Positions 34,236 through 44,643 are shown, counted from the stretch's first letter. The stretch: 64,000 bases of DNA from Tsukamurella paurometabola DSM 20162 (GCF_000092225.1 NC_014158.1:3100001-3164000), one strand, 5' to 3'. The notes: a model not told the origin generated them from the letters alone. Numbers and translations: made by a program.

Positions 34236-35340
34236 CGCCACGCATTCGCCATCGGATACCGGCCTCGATGAAGCCGTCCAGGTCGCCGTCGAGCACAGCC
34301 GACGGATTGTTGACCTCGTAGTTCGTCCGCAGATCCTTGACCATCTGGTACGGGTGCAGCACGTAGGAGCGCATCTGGTTGCCCCACGATGCGCCCTCGG
34401 TCGTCTTGAGCGCGTCCATCTGGGCCCGCTCCTCCTGGCGCTTACGTTCGAGCAGCTTGGCCTGCAACACCTTCATGGCGGCGACCTTGTTCTGCAGCTG
34501 GCTCTTCTCGTTCTGACAGGTGACCACGATGCCGGTGGGGATGTGCGTGAGGCGGACCGCGGAGTCGGTGGTGTTGACCGACTGGCCGCCCGGACCCGAG
34601 CTTCGGTACACGTCGACGCGCACCTCGTTCTCGTCGACATCGATGTGGTCGGTGGTCTCCACGACGGGCAGCACCTCGACCTCGGCGAACGAGGTCTGCC
34701 GTCGCCCCTGGTTGTCGAACGGGCTGATCCGCACCAGGCGGTGGGTGCCCATCTCCACGGAGAGCGTGCCGTAGGCGTAGTCGGTCTTGATCGCGAAGGT
34801 CGCGGACTTCAGACCCGCCTCCTCCGCGTAACTGGTGTCGTAGACCTCCACGCCGTAGCCGTGCTTCTCGGCCCACCGGATGTACATCCGCATGAGCATC
34901 TCGGCCCAGTCCGCGGCATCGACGCCGCCGGCGCCCGCACGGATATTGACCAGTGCGTCGCGGGCGTCGTACTCACCCGAGAGCATGGTCTTGACCTCCA
35001 TGGCCTCGATCTCCCCGCGCAGCTTGGCACGGTCGGCATCGGCGTCTTCGAGCGCGGCGGCGAGGTCGTCGCCCTCCTCCGCCTCGGCCAGTTCGTACAG
35101 CACGGGCAGGTCGTCGAGCCGCTGCCGCAGATCGGTGACCCGGCGCAGCTCGGACTGCGCGTGCGAAAGCTGGCTGGTGACCTGCTGGGCGTTGGCCTGG
35201 TCGTTCCACAGTTCCGGATCGGAGGCCTTGTGCTCGAGTTCGTCGACGCGGCGGCGCAGCTCGTCGAGGTCGATCACCTTCTCCACCGTCTGCAGGGTGG
35301 TTTCGAGGCTCTCGATGTCAGCGATCACGTCAGGTTGCAC
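34225..35340 (-). CDS. prfB: Peptide chain release factor 2
   Basis: A 371-residue class-I release factor that recognises UGA and UAA. The catalytic GGQ is in [26 protein letters not shown], and the stop-recognition tripeptide region is near [20 protein letters not shown]. The coding frame has no internal UGA, so the programmed +1 frameshift that controls prfB in many bacteria is absent, as expected in actinobacteria. The start is GTG 35340 (or GTG 35328). It leads the operon mscS-like, Rv3103c-like, ftsE, ftsX, smpB. Confidence 0.95.
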   Translation of the reverse strand: MQPDVIADIESLETTLQTVEKVIDLDELRRRVDELEHKASDPELWNDQANAQQVTSQLSHAQSELRRVTDLRQRLDDLPVLYELAEAEEGDDLAAALEDADADRAKLRGEIEAMEVKTMLSGEYDARDALVNIRAGAGGVDAADWAEMLMRMYIRWAEKHGYGVEVYDTSYAEEAGLKSATFAIKTDYAYGTLSVEMGTHRLVRISPFDNQGRRQTSFAEVEVLPVVETTDHIDVDENEVRVDVYRSSGPGGQSVNTTDSAVRLTHIPTGIVVTCQNEKSQLQNKVAAMKVLQAKLLERKRQEERAQMDALKTTEGASWGNQMRSYVLHPYQMVKDLRTNYEVNNPSAVLDGDLDGFIEAGIRWRMRGDDD

Positions 35341-35342
35341 AG

Positions 35343-35735
35343 TTATCCAGGATACTGCTCGGGCGGGCCATACGAGTCCGGCGGCGGCGTAAGACTACCG
35401 AGTTGCCACGAGCTATCGACCTTGCCCACCTTGTAGTAGACGGGCCACTGGTCGCCCACCTCGGGCCAGCGCTGAGCGAAATCGACCACCAATTGGCGGT
35501 AGACCGCGGTGGGCGCCGTACTCGGCCCGGCGATGCTGCCGGACACGGTGACGAACGCCTGCCCCTTCTGATCGGCCTCGACCGGACGCGGACTGACCCC
35601 ACTGAGGGTGAGCACACCGTCCTCGAGGCCCGGCCCGGCCGGCGCGGTACCGGCGGCGGACTTCTTCGAGCGCTGCCAACCGATGACCAGCGCGGCGACC
35701 ACCACGGCCAGGAACGCGATCCAGATGAACTCCAT
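35343..35735 (-). CDS. Hypothetical membrane-anchored protein
   Basis: A 130-residue protein with an N-terminal membrane helix ([25 protein letters not shown]) and an outer domain that includes [36 protein letters not shown] and a Trp-rich end ([22 protein letters not shown]). No family was recognised. It ends 2 bp before prfB on the same strand, so it probably belongs to the same operon. ATG 35735 is chosen because the membrane helix starts there. Confidence 0.75.
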   Translation of the reverse strand: MEFIWIAFLAVVVAALVIGWQRSKKSAAGTAPAGPGLEDGVLTLSGVSPRPVEADQKGQAFVTVSGSIAGPSTAPTAVYRQLVVDFAQRWPEVGDQWPVYYKVGKVDSSWQLGSLTPPPDSYGPPEQYPG

Positions 35736-35814
35736 GATGTCCAGATTACCGACGGTGCGCACCGCTGTGGGGCGCGCGACGAACCGGGGCCATCGACTCG
35801 ATTACCGTGCACCT

Positions 35815-36612
35815 ATGCCGAGTGCACCGTCGAACCCGAATCCCGACCTTCAGCTGGCCCTCGCCCTCGCGGACGCCGCCGACGCACTGACCATGGCGCG
35901 CTTCGGAGCGCTCGACCTGAAGGTGGACGCCAAGCCCGACCTGACGCCGGTCTCCGATGCCGACCTCGCCACCGAGACGCTGATCCGGGAGCGGCTCGCG
36001 GCGGACCGACCCGGTGATGCGGTGCTCGGCGAGGAATTCGGCGGCGAAGCCGTGTTCGCCGGGCGGCAGTGGGTGCTGGACCCGATCGACGGCACCAAGA
36101 ACTTCGTCCGCGCGGTCCCGGTGTGGTCCACCCTGATCGCTTTGCTGGAGGACGGGGTGCCGACGGTCGGCGTCGTCTCCGCACCGGCGTTGCGCCGGCG
36201 ATGGTTCGCCTCGGCCGGGGCCGGCGCCTTCGCGCAGTTCGACGGTGGCACGCCGGTCCCGATCTCCGTCTCGGGCGTGCTGCGGATCGCCGACGCATCG
36301 ATCTCGTTCTCCGATCTGTCCTATTTCGCCGATCGGGCGGCGCGCGACCGCTTCCTCGCGCTGGCCGACGATGCCTGGCGACTGCGGGGGTACGGCGATT
36401 TCTGGAGCTACTGCCTGGTCGCTGAGGGCGCGGTCGACGTCGCTGTCGAGCCCGAGGTCTCACTGTGGGACCTGGCCGCCGTGGAGATCGTGGTCCGGGA
36501 GGCGGGCGGCCTGTTCACCGGTACCGACGGCACTCCGGGACCGCACGCCGGATCCGCCGTGGCGGCCAACCCCGCGTTGCATCCGCAAGTGCTCGCCCGC
36601 CTGCGCGACTGA
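35815..36612 (+). CDS. hisN: Histidinol-phosphatase, inositol-monophosphatase type
   Basis: A 265-residue Mg-dependent phosphatase of the IMPase family. Metal ligands are in LGEEFGGE (Glu near residue 70) and [25 protein letters not shown] (two Asp), and the third Asp is in [17 protein letters not shown]. Its sequence matches actinobacterial HisN (M. tuberculosis Rv3137), which removes phosphate from L-histidinol phosphate. The next genes, fadE24 and fadE23, also follow this position in M. tuberculosis. ATG 35815 is the first start inside the conserved region. Confidence 0.88.
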   Translation: MPSAPSNPNPDLQLALALADAADALTMARFGALDLKVDAKPDLTPVSDADLATETLIRERLAADRPGDAVLGEEFGGEAVFAGRQWVLDPIDGTKNFVRAVPVWSTLIALLEDGVPTVGVVSAPALRRRWFASAGAGAFAQFDGGTPVPISVSGVLRIADASISFSDLSYFADRAARDRFLALADDAWRLRGYGDFWSYCLVAEGAVDVAVEPEVSLWDLAAVEIVVREAGGLFTGTDGTPGPHAGSAVAANPALHPQVLARLRD

Positions 36613-36651
36613 CACACCGACACCTGTTTCGTCCCACCTCTTGGCAGTTAT

Positions 36652-36690
36652 CTTACCGCGGAGTAAGGTCGTACCTGACTCAAGAGTAAG
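36652..36690 (+). promoter_or_regulatory. Repeat-rich operator upstream of fadE24
   Basis: CTTAC-cgcgga-GTAAG (36652-36667) is an inverted repeat, and its half GAGTAAG recurs at 36684-36690, 23 bp on, within ACTC-AA-GAGT (36678-36687). Such TTAC/GTAA repeats look like TetR-type operators; the regulator is not identified. Confidence 0.45.
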
Positions 36691-36746
36691 TTGGCGGCCG
36701 ACGGGCTGGGAACAGCTCCCCGCAGCGAGGCCGCCACGACGACAAG

Positions 36747-38123
36747 ATGGTGGAGATGAGCACGTCAACCGAACCCCGGGACACCAGCGCCATCGGGAAG
36801 AACCCGATCCGACGGAACCCGACAGGCCAGCTGATCCGCGCCCTGATGGCCGTGGTCCAGACCCCGTTCGTACAGAACCGTGGCCTGCACGATCTCGTGA
36901 ACCGCTTCGCCTATGAGGGCACCAAGACCGGTTTCAAGGCACTCGGCGCCGCCAATCGCACCTTCCAGGCGGTCACCAGCACGGGCAAGCCCAAGCGCCT
37001 GAATTCGACGTCGAAGTCCAACTACGACCTGACCCCGGACGACGAGCAGAAGATGATCGTGGACACGGTCAAGGACTTCGCCGCCGAGATCGTCCGGCCC
37101 GCGGCCTTCGACGCGGACGCCGCGACCGCCGCACCGGACTCGCTCCTCGAGCGGGCCACCGAGCTGGGCATCACGCTGATCAACGTGCCGGAGGAGCTCG
37201 ACGGTGCCGGTTCCGACCGCGGCGCCGTGACCAACGCACTCGTCGCATCGGCGCTGTCGTACGGCGACATGGGCCTCGCGCTACCGATCCTCGCACCCAG
37301 TGGTGTGGCGGTCACGCTGGCGCAGTTCGGCTCCGACGGCCAGCAGCAGACCTACCTCAAGGAGTACGCGGGCGAGAAGGTGCCCCAGTCCTCCGTGGTG
37401 ATCGCCGAGCCCGGCGCACTGTTCGATCCGTTCGCGCTGTCCACCAAGGCCACCCGCACCGCGGGCGGGTACGTGCTGACCGGCGTCAAGTCCATGGTCC
37501 CCCAGGCTGCGAGCGCCGAGTTGTTCGTCGTCGGCGCCGAGCTGGACGGTAAGCCCGCGCTGTTCATCGTGGAGTCGGGCACGAACGGCGTCATCATCGA
37601 GGGCGATCCGAGCATGGGCCTGCGCGCCGCGTCGCTCGGCCGCCTGAACCTCAACAACGTCAAGGTCCCGTCGAGCGCTCTGTTGGGCGAGGTCGACCTC
37701 GACACCGCCACCCAGAACTACACCGACGTGGTGCGCCTGGCCCGCCTCGGCTGGTCGGCGCTGGCGCTCGGCACCTCGCGTGCGGTGCTCGACTACGTGA
37801 CCCCGTACGTCAAGGAGCGCGAGGCCTTCGGTGAGCCGATCGCGCACCGTCAGGCCGTCGCCTTCGCGGTAGCCGATATGGCGACCGAGATCGACGGGCT
37901 GGAGCTGTTGGTGTGGCGCGGCGCCTCGCGCGCCGAGCAGGGCCTGTCCTTCGGCCGCGAGGCCGCGCTGGCGCGGAAGTTCGCGACGGACAAGGGCATG
38001 CGCATCGGCCTCGACGGCGTGCAGCTGCTCGGCGGCCACGGCTTCACCAAGGAGCATCCGGTGGAGCGCTGGTACCGCGACCTGCGCGGCGTGGGCATCG
38101 CCGAGGGCGTCGTCGTCCTCTAG
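36747..38123 (+). CDS. fadE24: Acyl-CoA dehydrogenase, FadE24-like
   Basis: A 458-residue acyl-CoA dehydrogenase with an extra N-terminal region of about 85 residues before the canonical start DLTPDDEQKMIVDTVKDFAAE. Family marks include KSMVPQAASAELFVVGA, YVKEREAFGEPIAHRQAVAF and the C-terminal LLGGHGFTKEHPVERWYRDLR. Sequence and position behind hisN match M. tuberculosis FadE24 (Rv3139), cotranscribed with fadE23. It oxidises an acyl-CoA with FAD; the substrate is not known. Starts 36747 and 36756 are both possible. An operator-like repeat lies upstream. Confidence 0.85.
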   Translation: MVEMSTSTEPRDTSAIGKNPIRRNPTGQLIRALMAVVQTPFVQNRGLHDLVNRFAYEGTKTGFKALGAANRTFQAVTSTGKPKRLNSTSKSNYDLTPDDEQKMIVDTVKDFAAEIVRPAAFDADAATAAPDSLLERATELGITLINVPEELDGAGSDRGAVTNALVASALSYGDMGLALPILAPSGVAVTLAQFGSDGQQQTYLKEYAGEKVPQSSVVIAEPGALFDPFALSTKATRTAGGYVLTGVKSMVPQAASAELFVVGAELDGKPALFIVESGTNGVIIEGDPSMGLRAASLGRLNLNNVKVPSSALLGEVDLDTATQNYTDVVRLARLGWSALALGTSRAVLDYVTPYVKEREAFGEPIAHRQAVAFAVADMATEIDGLELLVWRGASRAEQGLSFGREAALARKFATDKGMRIGLDGVQLLGGHGFTKEHPVERWYRDLRGVGIAEGVVVL

Positions 38124-38156
38124 GCCTCTTCGACTTCTGACACTGAAAGAACCACC

Positions 38157-39392
38157 ATGGCAATCAATCTGGAACTTCCCAAGAAGCTCAAGGCGTCGGC
38201 CGAGATGTCGCACCAGGCCGCCGCGGAGATCTTCCGACCCATCTCACGCAAGTACGACCTCGCCGAGCACGAGTACCCCAAGGAGCTCGACACGGTCGCC
38301 GCGCTCTACGACGGACTGGCCGATGCGGGCCAGGCCCCGTCGGCGGCGAGCGGCGATCGGCAGAAGGACGAGGAGGCCCCCAAAGCCAAGCCGGCCGATG
38401 TGACCGCCGGTAGCCGCAACGGCGGCACCATGGAATCGATCATCAATGCGATCGAGATGTGCTGGGGCGATGCGGGTCTGATGCTCGCCTTCCCGTATCA
38501 AGGATTGGGCAACGCCGCGATCGCTGCGGTCGCCACCGATGAGCAGCTCGAGCGCTTCGGCAAGGTGTGGGCGTCGATGGCGATCACCGAGCCCTCCTTC
38601 GGTTCCGACTCGGCCGCCGTCTCCGCCACCGCGACCCGCGACGGAGACGAATGGGTCCTCAACGGCACCAAGATCTTCGTGACCTCGGGTTCGCGCGCCG
38701 ACCACATCGTGGTGTGGGCGACCGTGGACAAGAGTGCCGGCCGCGCCGCGATCAAGTCCTTCGTGGTTCCCCGCGAGCACCCCGGTGTGACCGTGGCCCG
38801 ACTCGAGCACAAACTGGGCATCAAGGCCTCCGACACCGCGGAGATCCGGTTCGAGGACTGCCGTATCCCGTTCGAGAACATCCTGGGCAGCCCCGAGGTG
38901 AACGTCGAGAAGGGCTTCGCCGGGGTCATGCAGACCTTCGACAACACGCGTCCGCTGGTGGCCGCCATGGCGATCGGTGTGGCCCGGGCCTCGCTTGAGG
39001 AACTGCGCACCGTGCTCGAGGATGCGGGCATCGCGATCGACTACGACGCACCCGTGAACACGCTGCCGCACGCCGCGGCCGAGTTCATCCGCCTCGAGTC
39101 CGACTGGGAGGCCGCGTACCAGCTCACGCTCAAGTCGGGCTGGATGGCCGACAACAAGATCCCGAACTCGATGAACGCCTCGATGGCGAAGGCCAAGGCC
39201 GGCCGCGTCGGTTCCGATGTCACCCTCAAGGCCGTGGAACTCGCGGGCGCCCTGGGCTACTCGGAGCGGACTCTGCTGGAGAAGTGGGCCCGCGACTCGA
39301 AGATCCTCGACATCTTCGAGGGCACTCAGCAGATCCAGCAGCTGATCATCGCCCGCCGGCACCTGGACCTGAACAGCTCGCAGCTGAAGTAG
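38157..39392 (+). CDS. fadE23: Acyl-CoA dehydrogenase, FadE23-like
   Basis: A 411-residue acyl-CoA dehydrogenase with the full domain order. The FAD-binding block is ASMAITEPSFGSDSAAVSATATRDGDEWVLNGTKIFVTSGSRAD cut short to TEPSFGSDS as the key motif; the substrate loop is ARLEHKLGIKASDTAEIRFED, and the C-terminal block ILDIFEGTQQIQQLIIARR contains the catalytic-base region. It follows fadE24 after 33 bp, as Rv3140 follows Rv3139, so the two may form a heteromeric enzyme. A terminator hairpin follows at 39410-39439. Confidence 0.88.
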   Translation: MAINLELPKKLKASAEMSHQAAAEIFRPISRKYDLAEHEYPKELDTVAALYDGLADAGQAPSAASGDRQKDEEAPKAKPADVTAGSRNGGTMESIINAIEMCWGDAGLMLAFPYQGLGNAAIAAVATDEQLERFGKVWASMAITEPSFGSDSAAVSATATRDGDEWVLNGTKIFVTSGSRADHIVVWATVDKSAGRAAIKSFVVPREHPGVTVARLEHKLGIKASDTAEIRFEDCRIPFENILGSPEVNVEKGFAGVMQTFDNTRPLVAAMAIGVARASLEELRTVLEDAGIAIDYDAPVNTLPHAAAEFIRLESDWEAAYQLTLKSGWMADNKIPNSMNASMAKAKAGRVGSDVTLKAVELAGALGYSERTLLEKWARDSKILDIFEGTQQIQQLIIARRHLDLNSSQLK

Positions 39393-39409
39393 ACCGGGGT
39401 AGAGGACCT

Positions 39410-39439
39410 ACGGGGCGTCGCCGTCTGGCGGCGCCCCGT
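39410..39439 (+). terminator. Terminator after fadE23
   Basis: An 8-bp stem (ACGGGGCG 39410-39417 with CGCCCCGT 39432-39439) encloses a second small stem (CGCC-gtct-GGCG). It starts 17 bp after the fadE23 stop; the following sequence is only mildly T-rich. Confidence 0.5.
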
Positions 39440-39484
39440 TCGTCGTCTGTAGCGTTACCCTGTGCGCATCCGGAGGTCTGCCCT

Positions 39485-40840
39485 GTGACGGTGATCTGGT
39501 GGGCCCGGCGGGATCTTCGCCTGGGCGACAATCCCGCGCTGTGCGCGGCTGCGGCGGCGGGGCCGGTTCTGCCGCTGGTGGTGCTCGATCCCGCTCTGCT
39601 GCACGACGGTGCGCGTCCGCGCGAGGCCTGGTACGCGGCGAACGTGCTCGCCCTCGACGATCAGCTGGGCGGCGAGCTGTGCCTCCGGTCAGGGTCCCCC
39701 GTGGAGGAGGTGCTCGCCGTCGCGCTCGAGACGGGAGCGACCGCGGTACACGTGAGCCGTGAGACCACCCCGTTCGGGAGCCGTCGTGATGCGTCGATCC
39801 GGGACCGCTTGGCGGAGCACGGGATCGATTGGGTCGAGACCGGATCACCGTACGCCGTCACTCCGGGGCGCATCGTCAAATCGGACGGCACGCCGTACCG
39901 GGTGTTCGGCGCTTTCCAGCGGGCATGGCGTGAACACCGGTGGCCCGCACCCGCACAACTCCCCGACCGGGTGCACTGGGCGAGGCCACCTGCCGGCGGC
40001 GCGGCGGAGCGTCGTTCATTAGCGGCGATGGTGGAGGCCTCCCCGGTGCCACTGCCGCCGGCGGGCGAGAGCGCGGCGCTCGACCGGTGGCACCGCTTCC
40101 GCACCGACGAACTGGCGCGCTACGCGCAGGATCGGGACCGGCCGGATCACGACGCCTCGTCGCGATTGTCGCCGTACCTCAAGGTGGGTGCCGTACATCC
40201 GCGCACCCTGCTCACCGGACTCGGGTCGAGCGACGGCGCCGCGAAGTACGCCTCCGAGTTGTGCTGGCGCGACTTCTACGCCGATGTGCTCTACCACCAT
40301 CCGGACTCGCTCCGCACCGATCTGACCAAGGCCCTCGCCGGCCTGGAATACACGCCGCCGGGCGCCGACTTCACGGCGTGGCAGCGCGGCGCGACCGGAT
40401 ACCCACTGGTGGACGCGGGCATGCGACAGCTCCGCACCGAGGGCTGGATGCACAACCGGGTACGGATGGTGGTGGCGAGCTTCCTCAGCAAGGACCTCCA
40501 CGTCTGGTGGCCACACGGCGCCGCACACTTCCTGGACCTGCTGCTCGACGGAGATCCCGCGTCCAACGCGCACGGCTGGCAGTGGGTGGCGGGTACCGGC
40601 ACCGACGCCGCACCGTACTTCCGCGTGTTCAACCCCACCACGCAAGCGGAGAAGTTCGATCCACGCGGCGACTACGTGCGCCGGTACGTCCCCGAATTGC
40701 GGCATCTCGACGGTGCGGCGGCGCTCGCGCCGTGGAAGCACACCGACGGCTACGCGCACGGGTATCCGGCCCCGATCGTCGACCACGCCGAGGAGCGCGC
40801 GGTGACGCTGGCGCGGTACGGCACAGTCCGGGGCAAGTGA
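39485..40840 (+). CDS. phr: Deoxyribodipyrimidine photolyase
   Basis: A 451-residue class-I CPD photolyase/cryptochrome-family protein that repairs pyrimidine dimers with blue light. The N-terminal antenna-binding Rossmann domain starts VTVIWWARRDLRLGDNPAL. The FAD-binding domain has SRLSPYLKVGAVHPRTLL, ELCWRDFYADVL, VDAGMRQLRTEGWMHNRVRM and the WWPHGAAHF / DGDPASNAHGWQWVAGTGTD block with the DNA-contact Trp residues. The GTG at 39485 gives the family start; earlier in-frame codons lie in the fadE23 end. Confidence 0.93.
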   Translation: MTVIWWARRDLRLGDNPALCAAAAAGPVLPLVVLDPALLHDGARPREAWYAANVLALDDQLGGELCLRSGSPVEEVLAVALETGATAVHVSRETTPFGSRRDASIRDRLAEHGIDWVETGSPYAVTPGRIVKSDGTPYRVFGAFQRAWREHRWPAPAQLPDRVHWARPPAGGAAERRSLAAMVEASPVPLPPAGESAALDRWHRFRTDELARYAQDRDRPDHDASSRLSPYLKVGAVHPRTLLTGLGSSDGAAKYASELCWRDFYADVLYHHPDSLRTDLTKALAGLEYTPPGADFTAWQRGATGYPLVDAGMRQLRTEGWMHNRVRMVVASFLSKDLHVWWPHGAAHFLDLLLDGDPASNAHGWQWVAGTGTDAAPYFRVFNPTTQAEKFDPRGDYVRRYVPELRHLDGAAALAPWKHTDGYAHGYPAPIVDHAEERAVTLARYGTVRGK

Positions 40841-40887
40841 GTGCCGTCGGCGTCCCGTCGTTCACCTGTCCGTGACCATCACTCCGG

Positions 40888-40926
40888 AGTGACCGGCATC
40901 ACTTTTTTCCTGTGAGTCCCGTCACT
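40888..40926 (+). promoter_or_regulatory. Pair of CRP/GlxR-like sites upstream of rpf
   Basis: AGTGA-ccggca-TCACT (40888-40903) and TGTGA-gtcccg-TCACT (40911-40926) fit the CRP consensus TGTGA-N6-TCACA with one or two changes at the ends, centred 23 bp apart. The perfect palindrome TCACTCCGGAGTGA (40879-40892) overlaps the first. rpf genes are known CRP/GlxR targets in related genera. Confidence 0.6.
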
Positions 40927-41069
40927 TTCCGCAGGTCATTGCATACGCGAAGGTCTCCTGCGTTTCGTCGAGCTGACCTGGACCTAAGGGGAATCACAGG
41001 CAATCGTGACCGGACCGTTACCAAACCGCGACCGGTTCGCGGCGGGATGACGGACGCGCGTCCAGCACC

Positions 41070-41644
<575 letters not shown>

Positions 41645-41657
41645 TACGCTTCCCCCA

Positions 41658-41703
41658 CGCCTGTGGCGGTCGATTCCCCGGAATCGACCGCCACAGGCGT
41701 TTT
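41658..41703 (+). terminator. Intrinsic terminator after rpf
   Basis: A perfect 20-bp stem (41658-41677 with 41680-41699) with a 2-nt centre is followed by TTTT. It starts 13 bp after the rpf stop. Confidence 0.9.
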
Positions 41704-41720
41704 CGTGACCTGACACAATC

Positions 41721-42956
41721 GTGCGCGTGGTCCGTCCCGGCGTCCTGATCCTGCTGACGAGCCTGTACTTCGCGCAGGGCCTCCCCTTCGGCTTCTTCAC
41801 GCAGGCCGTCCCCGTGATGCTGCGCGATGCGGGCTACTCGCTCACCGCGATCAGCCTCACCTCGTTGCTGTACCTGCCGTGGGGCGTCAAATTCCTCTGG
41901 GCCCCGGCCGTCGATCGGTTCGGCACCCGGCGGCGATGGTTGCTCGCGACGCAGCTCGGAGCAGCGGGAACCGCATTCCTCCTGGCCACCGCCGACCTGT
42001 CGGCGTCGCTGCGCTGGCTGTTCGTCGCGATCGCGGTGATCAACCTCCTCTCCGCCACCCAGGATGTCGCCACCGACGGCCTCGCGGTGCGCATGCTGGG
42101 TCCCCGCGAGCGGGGACTCGGCAATGCCATCCAGACCGGCGCCTACCGCATCGGAATGATCGTGGGCGGCGGCGCACTGCTGTGGGTGTACGCGGAGGCC
42201 GGCTGGCGGGTCCTGCTGCTCAGCCTCGGCGGCCTCATCCTGCTGTGCACGGTCCCCGTCGTCCTCCTGGTGCGCGACGACGACCCGGTCGCACGCCCCG
42301 TCGGCGACAGCCGACGGGCGGACCTCGCGAGCGCGTGGTGGGAGCGCCTTCGCCGACCCGGTGTGGTGGCCCTCATCGCACTCCTGGCCGCCTACAAGTT
42401 CGGTAACGCCATGGCCTCGTCGGTCGCGGGACCGTTTCTCAAGGACTCCGGACTCACGTTGCAGCAGATAGCCCTCGTGAACGGAGCATTGAGCTCCGCG
42501 GGAGCACTGGCGGGATCGGCCGCCGGCGGGTGGCTCGCGTTCCGGTACGGACGCCGCCCCGCCCTGGTGTTCGGCGGGGTGTTTCAGACCGCGGCGATCC
42601 TGCTCTACATCGCCGCCGCCATCGGCATCGGCGGCTACGCATTGATCGTCACCGCGTCGCTCGCCGAACACATCCTCGGCGGCGCCGCGACCGTCGCACT
42701 GTTCACCCTGATGATGGACGCCAGCGAGGAGGAACACGCGGGCGCCGACTACACCCTGCTGGCGTGCGCGGTGGTCGGCGCGCAGGGCATCGCCGGGGTC
42801 GCGGCCGCGGCGCTCGGGGACGTCCTCGGCTATCCCGTGGTGTTCTCCGTGGCGACGGTGCTGTCCGGGTTCGGGTGCCTCGTGTTCGTCCGGTCGTTGG
42901 ACCGCGGGGCGGGCCCGGCATCACTCACCACGTGGATTCCGCGACCAGCGCGCTGA
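41721..42956 (+). CDS. AmpG-like/PAT-family MFS permease
   Basis: A 411-residue MFS protein with about 12 membrane helices. It begins like AmpG-type muropeptide/peptide-acetyl-CoA transporter family members (LILLTSLYFAQGLPFGFF, then LYLPWGVKFLWAPAVDRFG) and shares the TQDVATDGLAVRML segment. AmpG imports anhydromuropeptides for cell-wall recycling. Its place right after rpf, whose product releases such fragments, is suggestive. The start is GTG 41721 or 41727. It is convergent with the TauE gene, with only 4 bp between stops. Confidence 0.8.
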   Translation: MRVVRPGVLILLTSLYFAQGLPFGFFTQAVPVMLRDAGYSLTAISLTSLLYLPWGVKFLWAPAVDRFGTRRRWLLATQLGAAGTAFLLATADLSASLRWLFVAIAVINLLSATQDVATDGLAVRMLGPRERGLGNAIQTGAYRIGMIVGGGALLWVYAEAGWRVLLLSLGGLILLCTVPVVLLVRDDDPVARPVGDSRRADLASAWWERLRRPGVVALIALLAAYKFGNAMASSVAGPFLKDSGLTLQQIALVNGALSSAGALAGSAAGGWLAFRYGRRPALVFGGVFQTAAILLYIAAAIGIGGYALIVTASLAEHILGGAATVALFTLMMDASEEEHAGADYTLLACAVVGAQGIAGVAAAALGDVLGYPVVFSVATVLSGFGCLVFVRSLDRGAGPASLTTWIPRPAR

Positions 42957-42960
42957 CGGA

Positions 42961-43920
42961 TCAGGCGGGGACGGTGGCCTTTTCGTCGCCGGCTCGGCGC
43001 TCGCCGGCATTGCGCTCGGCGATCTCGGTGATCGAATCCGCGGACTCGAGATTCGCGTCACGGCGGTACTGAACGAAGGAGTACGCGAAGGCCGCGATCC
43101 ATCCGGCGACGATCACGGCGTAGACCACGCGCTGCAGGCCCGGGTCCAGCGCGAGACCGCTCTTGCCGATCAGGGTCCGGGCGTTGGTGAGAATGATCAG
43201 GCCACCGACGGAGGCACCCAGCAACCGGGGCGGGAAGTGCCGCACGAGCCACGCCGCGATCGGAGCAGCGATCACGCCGCCCGCGAGAATCGCTCCGGCG
43301 TAGGCGAAGTTCACGCCTTCGCTGCCGAGGTTGGCGAGGAAGCCGAGTGAGGCCGCGAGAGCGATGAGGAACTCACTCGTGTCGATGGTGCCGACCACCT
43401 TGCGCGGTTCCATTCGGCCGGAGGCCAGCAGGGCGGGCGTGCCGACCGGCCCCCAGCCTCCGCCGCCGGTGGCATCGACGAAACCGCCGAACAGTCCGAG
43501 CGGAGCCAGGAACCGGGACTTGAGCGGGCGCCCCAAGTTCTTGGTGTCGATCCCGCGGAAGGTGAAGCGCAGCAACACGTACAGACCGAGTAGTAGCAGG
43601 ATCACCGACATCAGCGGCTTCGCGACCTCGGTGGACAGATTGGAGAGCACCGTCGCACCGACGAAGGCGCCGATCGCACCGGGGATACCGATGCGGCGCA
43701 CCACCTTCCAGTCGACGTTGCCGAAGCGCCAGTGCGAGGCACCGGAGACGGCGCTGGTGCCGATCTCCGCCAAATGGATCGTCGCGCTGATGGCGGCGGG
43801 CGACAGCGTCGTCAGTGCCACCAGGAAGGTGGTGGCGGTGACGCCGAACGCCATTCCGAGACTGCCGTCCACGAGCTGACCGAGCAGGCCCACGAACGCG
43901 ACGATGAGCAGGGTAGGCAT
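42961..43920 (-). CDS. TauE/SafE-family sulfite/sulfonate exporter-like protein
   Basis: A 319-residue membrane protein with eight or nine helices. It has the two family repeats, the first in LLIVAFVGLLGQLVDGSLGMAFG and the second in LAPLGLFGGFVDATGGGGWGPVGTP. Members export sulfite, sulfoacetate or other anions. ATG 43920 follows GAGGAG. The 5' untranslated region contains an 8-bp hairpin (43946-43965). The C-terminal 35 residues are hydrophilic and cytoplasmic. Confidence 0.9.
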   Translation of the reverse strand: MPTLLIVAFVGLLGQLVDGSLGMAFGVTATTFLVALTTLSPAAISATIHLAEIGTSAVSGASHWRFGNVDWKVVRRIGIPGAIGAFVGATVLSNLSTEVAKPLMSVILLLLGLYVLLRFTFRGIDTKNLGRPLKSRFLAPLGLFGGFVDATGGGGWGPVGTPALLASGRMEPRKVVGTIDTSEFLIALAASLGFLANLGSEGVNFAYAGAILAGGVIAAPIAAWLVRHFPPRLLGASVGGLIILTNARTLIGKSGLALDPGLQRVVYAVIVAGWIAAFAYSFVQYRRDANLESADSITEIAERNAGERRAGDEKATVPA

Positions 43921-44064
43921 GGGTGATCTCCTCGAGGCTGCGCACCGGACGAGGGGACTCGTCCGCGTATGACACGCCACTGTGCCGCCGCGCCCGCCGG
44001 AGCGGAACAATCCGGTTCACCGTGATCGCAATACCGCCCGCGACCAGGCCTTTAGTGCGCGCAA

Positions 44065-44643
44065 TCAGTTTTCGCGGGGGCGCTCCTCCGGAAGCGTGCG
44101 AACCACCCGGCAAGGATTGCCGACGGCCGCGACGTGGTCCGGAAGGTCGCGCGTCACCACGCTGCCGGCCCCCACGACGGCGTTGCGCCCGATCGTCACG
44201 CCGGGGCACACGATCACTCCCCCGCCGAACCACACGTTGTCGCCGATCGTGATCGGCTCCGCGGTCTCCCAGCGCGCCCGGCGCGCCGCGTGATCCTCGA
44301 CCGGATGCACGGCAGTGAGCAGCTGCACCCGGGGACCGATCGAACAGTCGTCACCGATGGTGATCGACGCGCAGTCCATCAGTATCGCGTCGTAGTTCAG
44401 GAAGCTGTTGGCGCCGATAGTGATGTTCGTGCCGTAATCGCACTGGAAACGCGGCATGATCCAGGAGCCCGCGCCGAGGCCGCCCAGCAGCTCGTGCAGG
44501 ATCGCGGCGCGCTCAGCGTCCTCATCGGCCCCGGTCGCGTTGAACCGGTCCAGCAGGCGCCCACAGGCCTTCCGCATCGCGACCAACTCGGGGTCGCTGT
44601 CGAGATAGCGCTCTCCGCTCAGCATCCGCTGCGCATTGCTCAC
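44065..44643 (-). CDS. Sugar O-acetyltransferase (maltose/NodL type)
   Basis: A 192-residue left-handed beta-helix acetyltransferase. The N-terminal Mac domain reads SNAQRMLSGERYLDSDPELVAMR, and hexapeptide repeats follow (FQCDYGTNITIGANSFLNYDAILMD, then ITIGDNVWFGGGVIVCPGVTIGRNAVVGAGSVVTRD), with the catalytic His in LTAVHPV. It would move acetyl from acetyl-CoA to a sugar such as maltose or glucose. The GTG at 44643 is the start that fits the family. Confidence 0.9.
   Translation of the reverse strand: MSNAQRMLSGERYLDSDPELVAMRKACGRLLDRFNATGADEDAERAAILHELLGGLGAGSWIMPRFQCDYGTNITIGANSFLNYDAILMDCASITIGDDCSIGPRVQLLTAVHPVEDHAARRARWETAEPITIGDNVWFGGGVIVCPGVTIGRNAVVGAGSVVTRDLPDHVAAVGNPCRVVRTLPEERPREN

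Noticed and set aside
34225-35340. Programmed frameshift in prfB
   Set aside because: The reading frame is continuous with no internal UGA or slippery CUU-UGA site.
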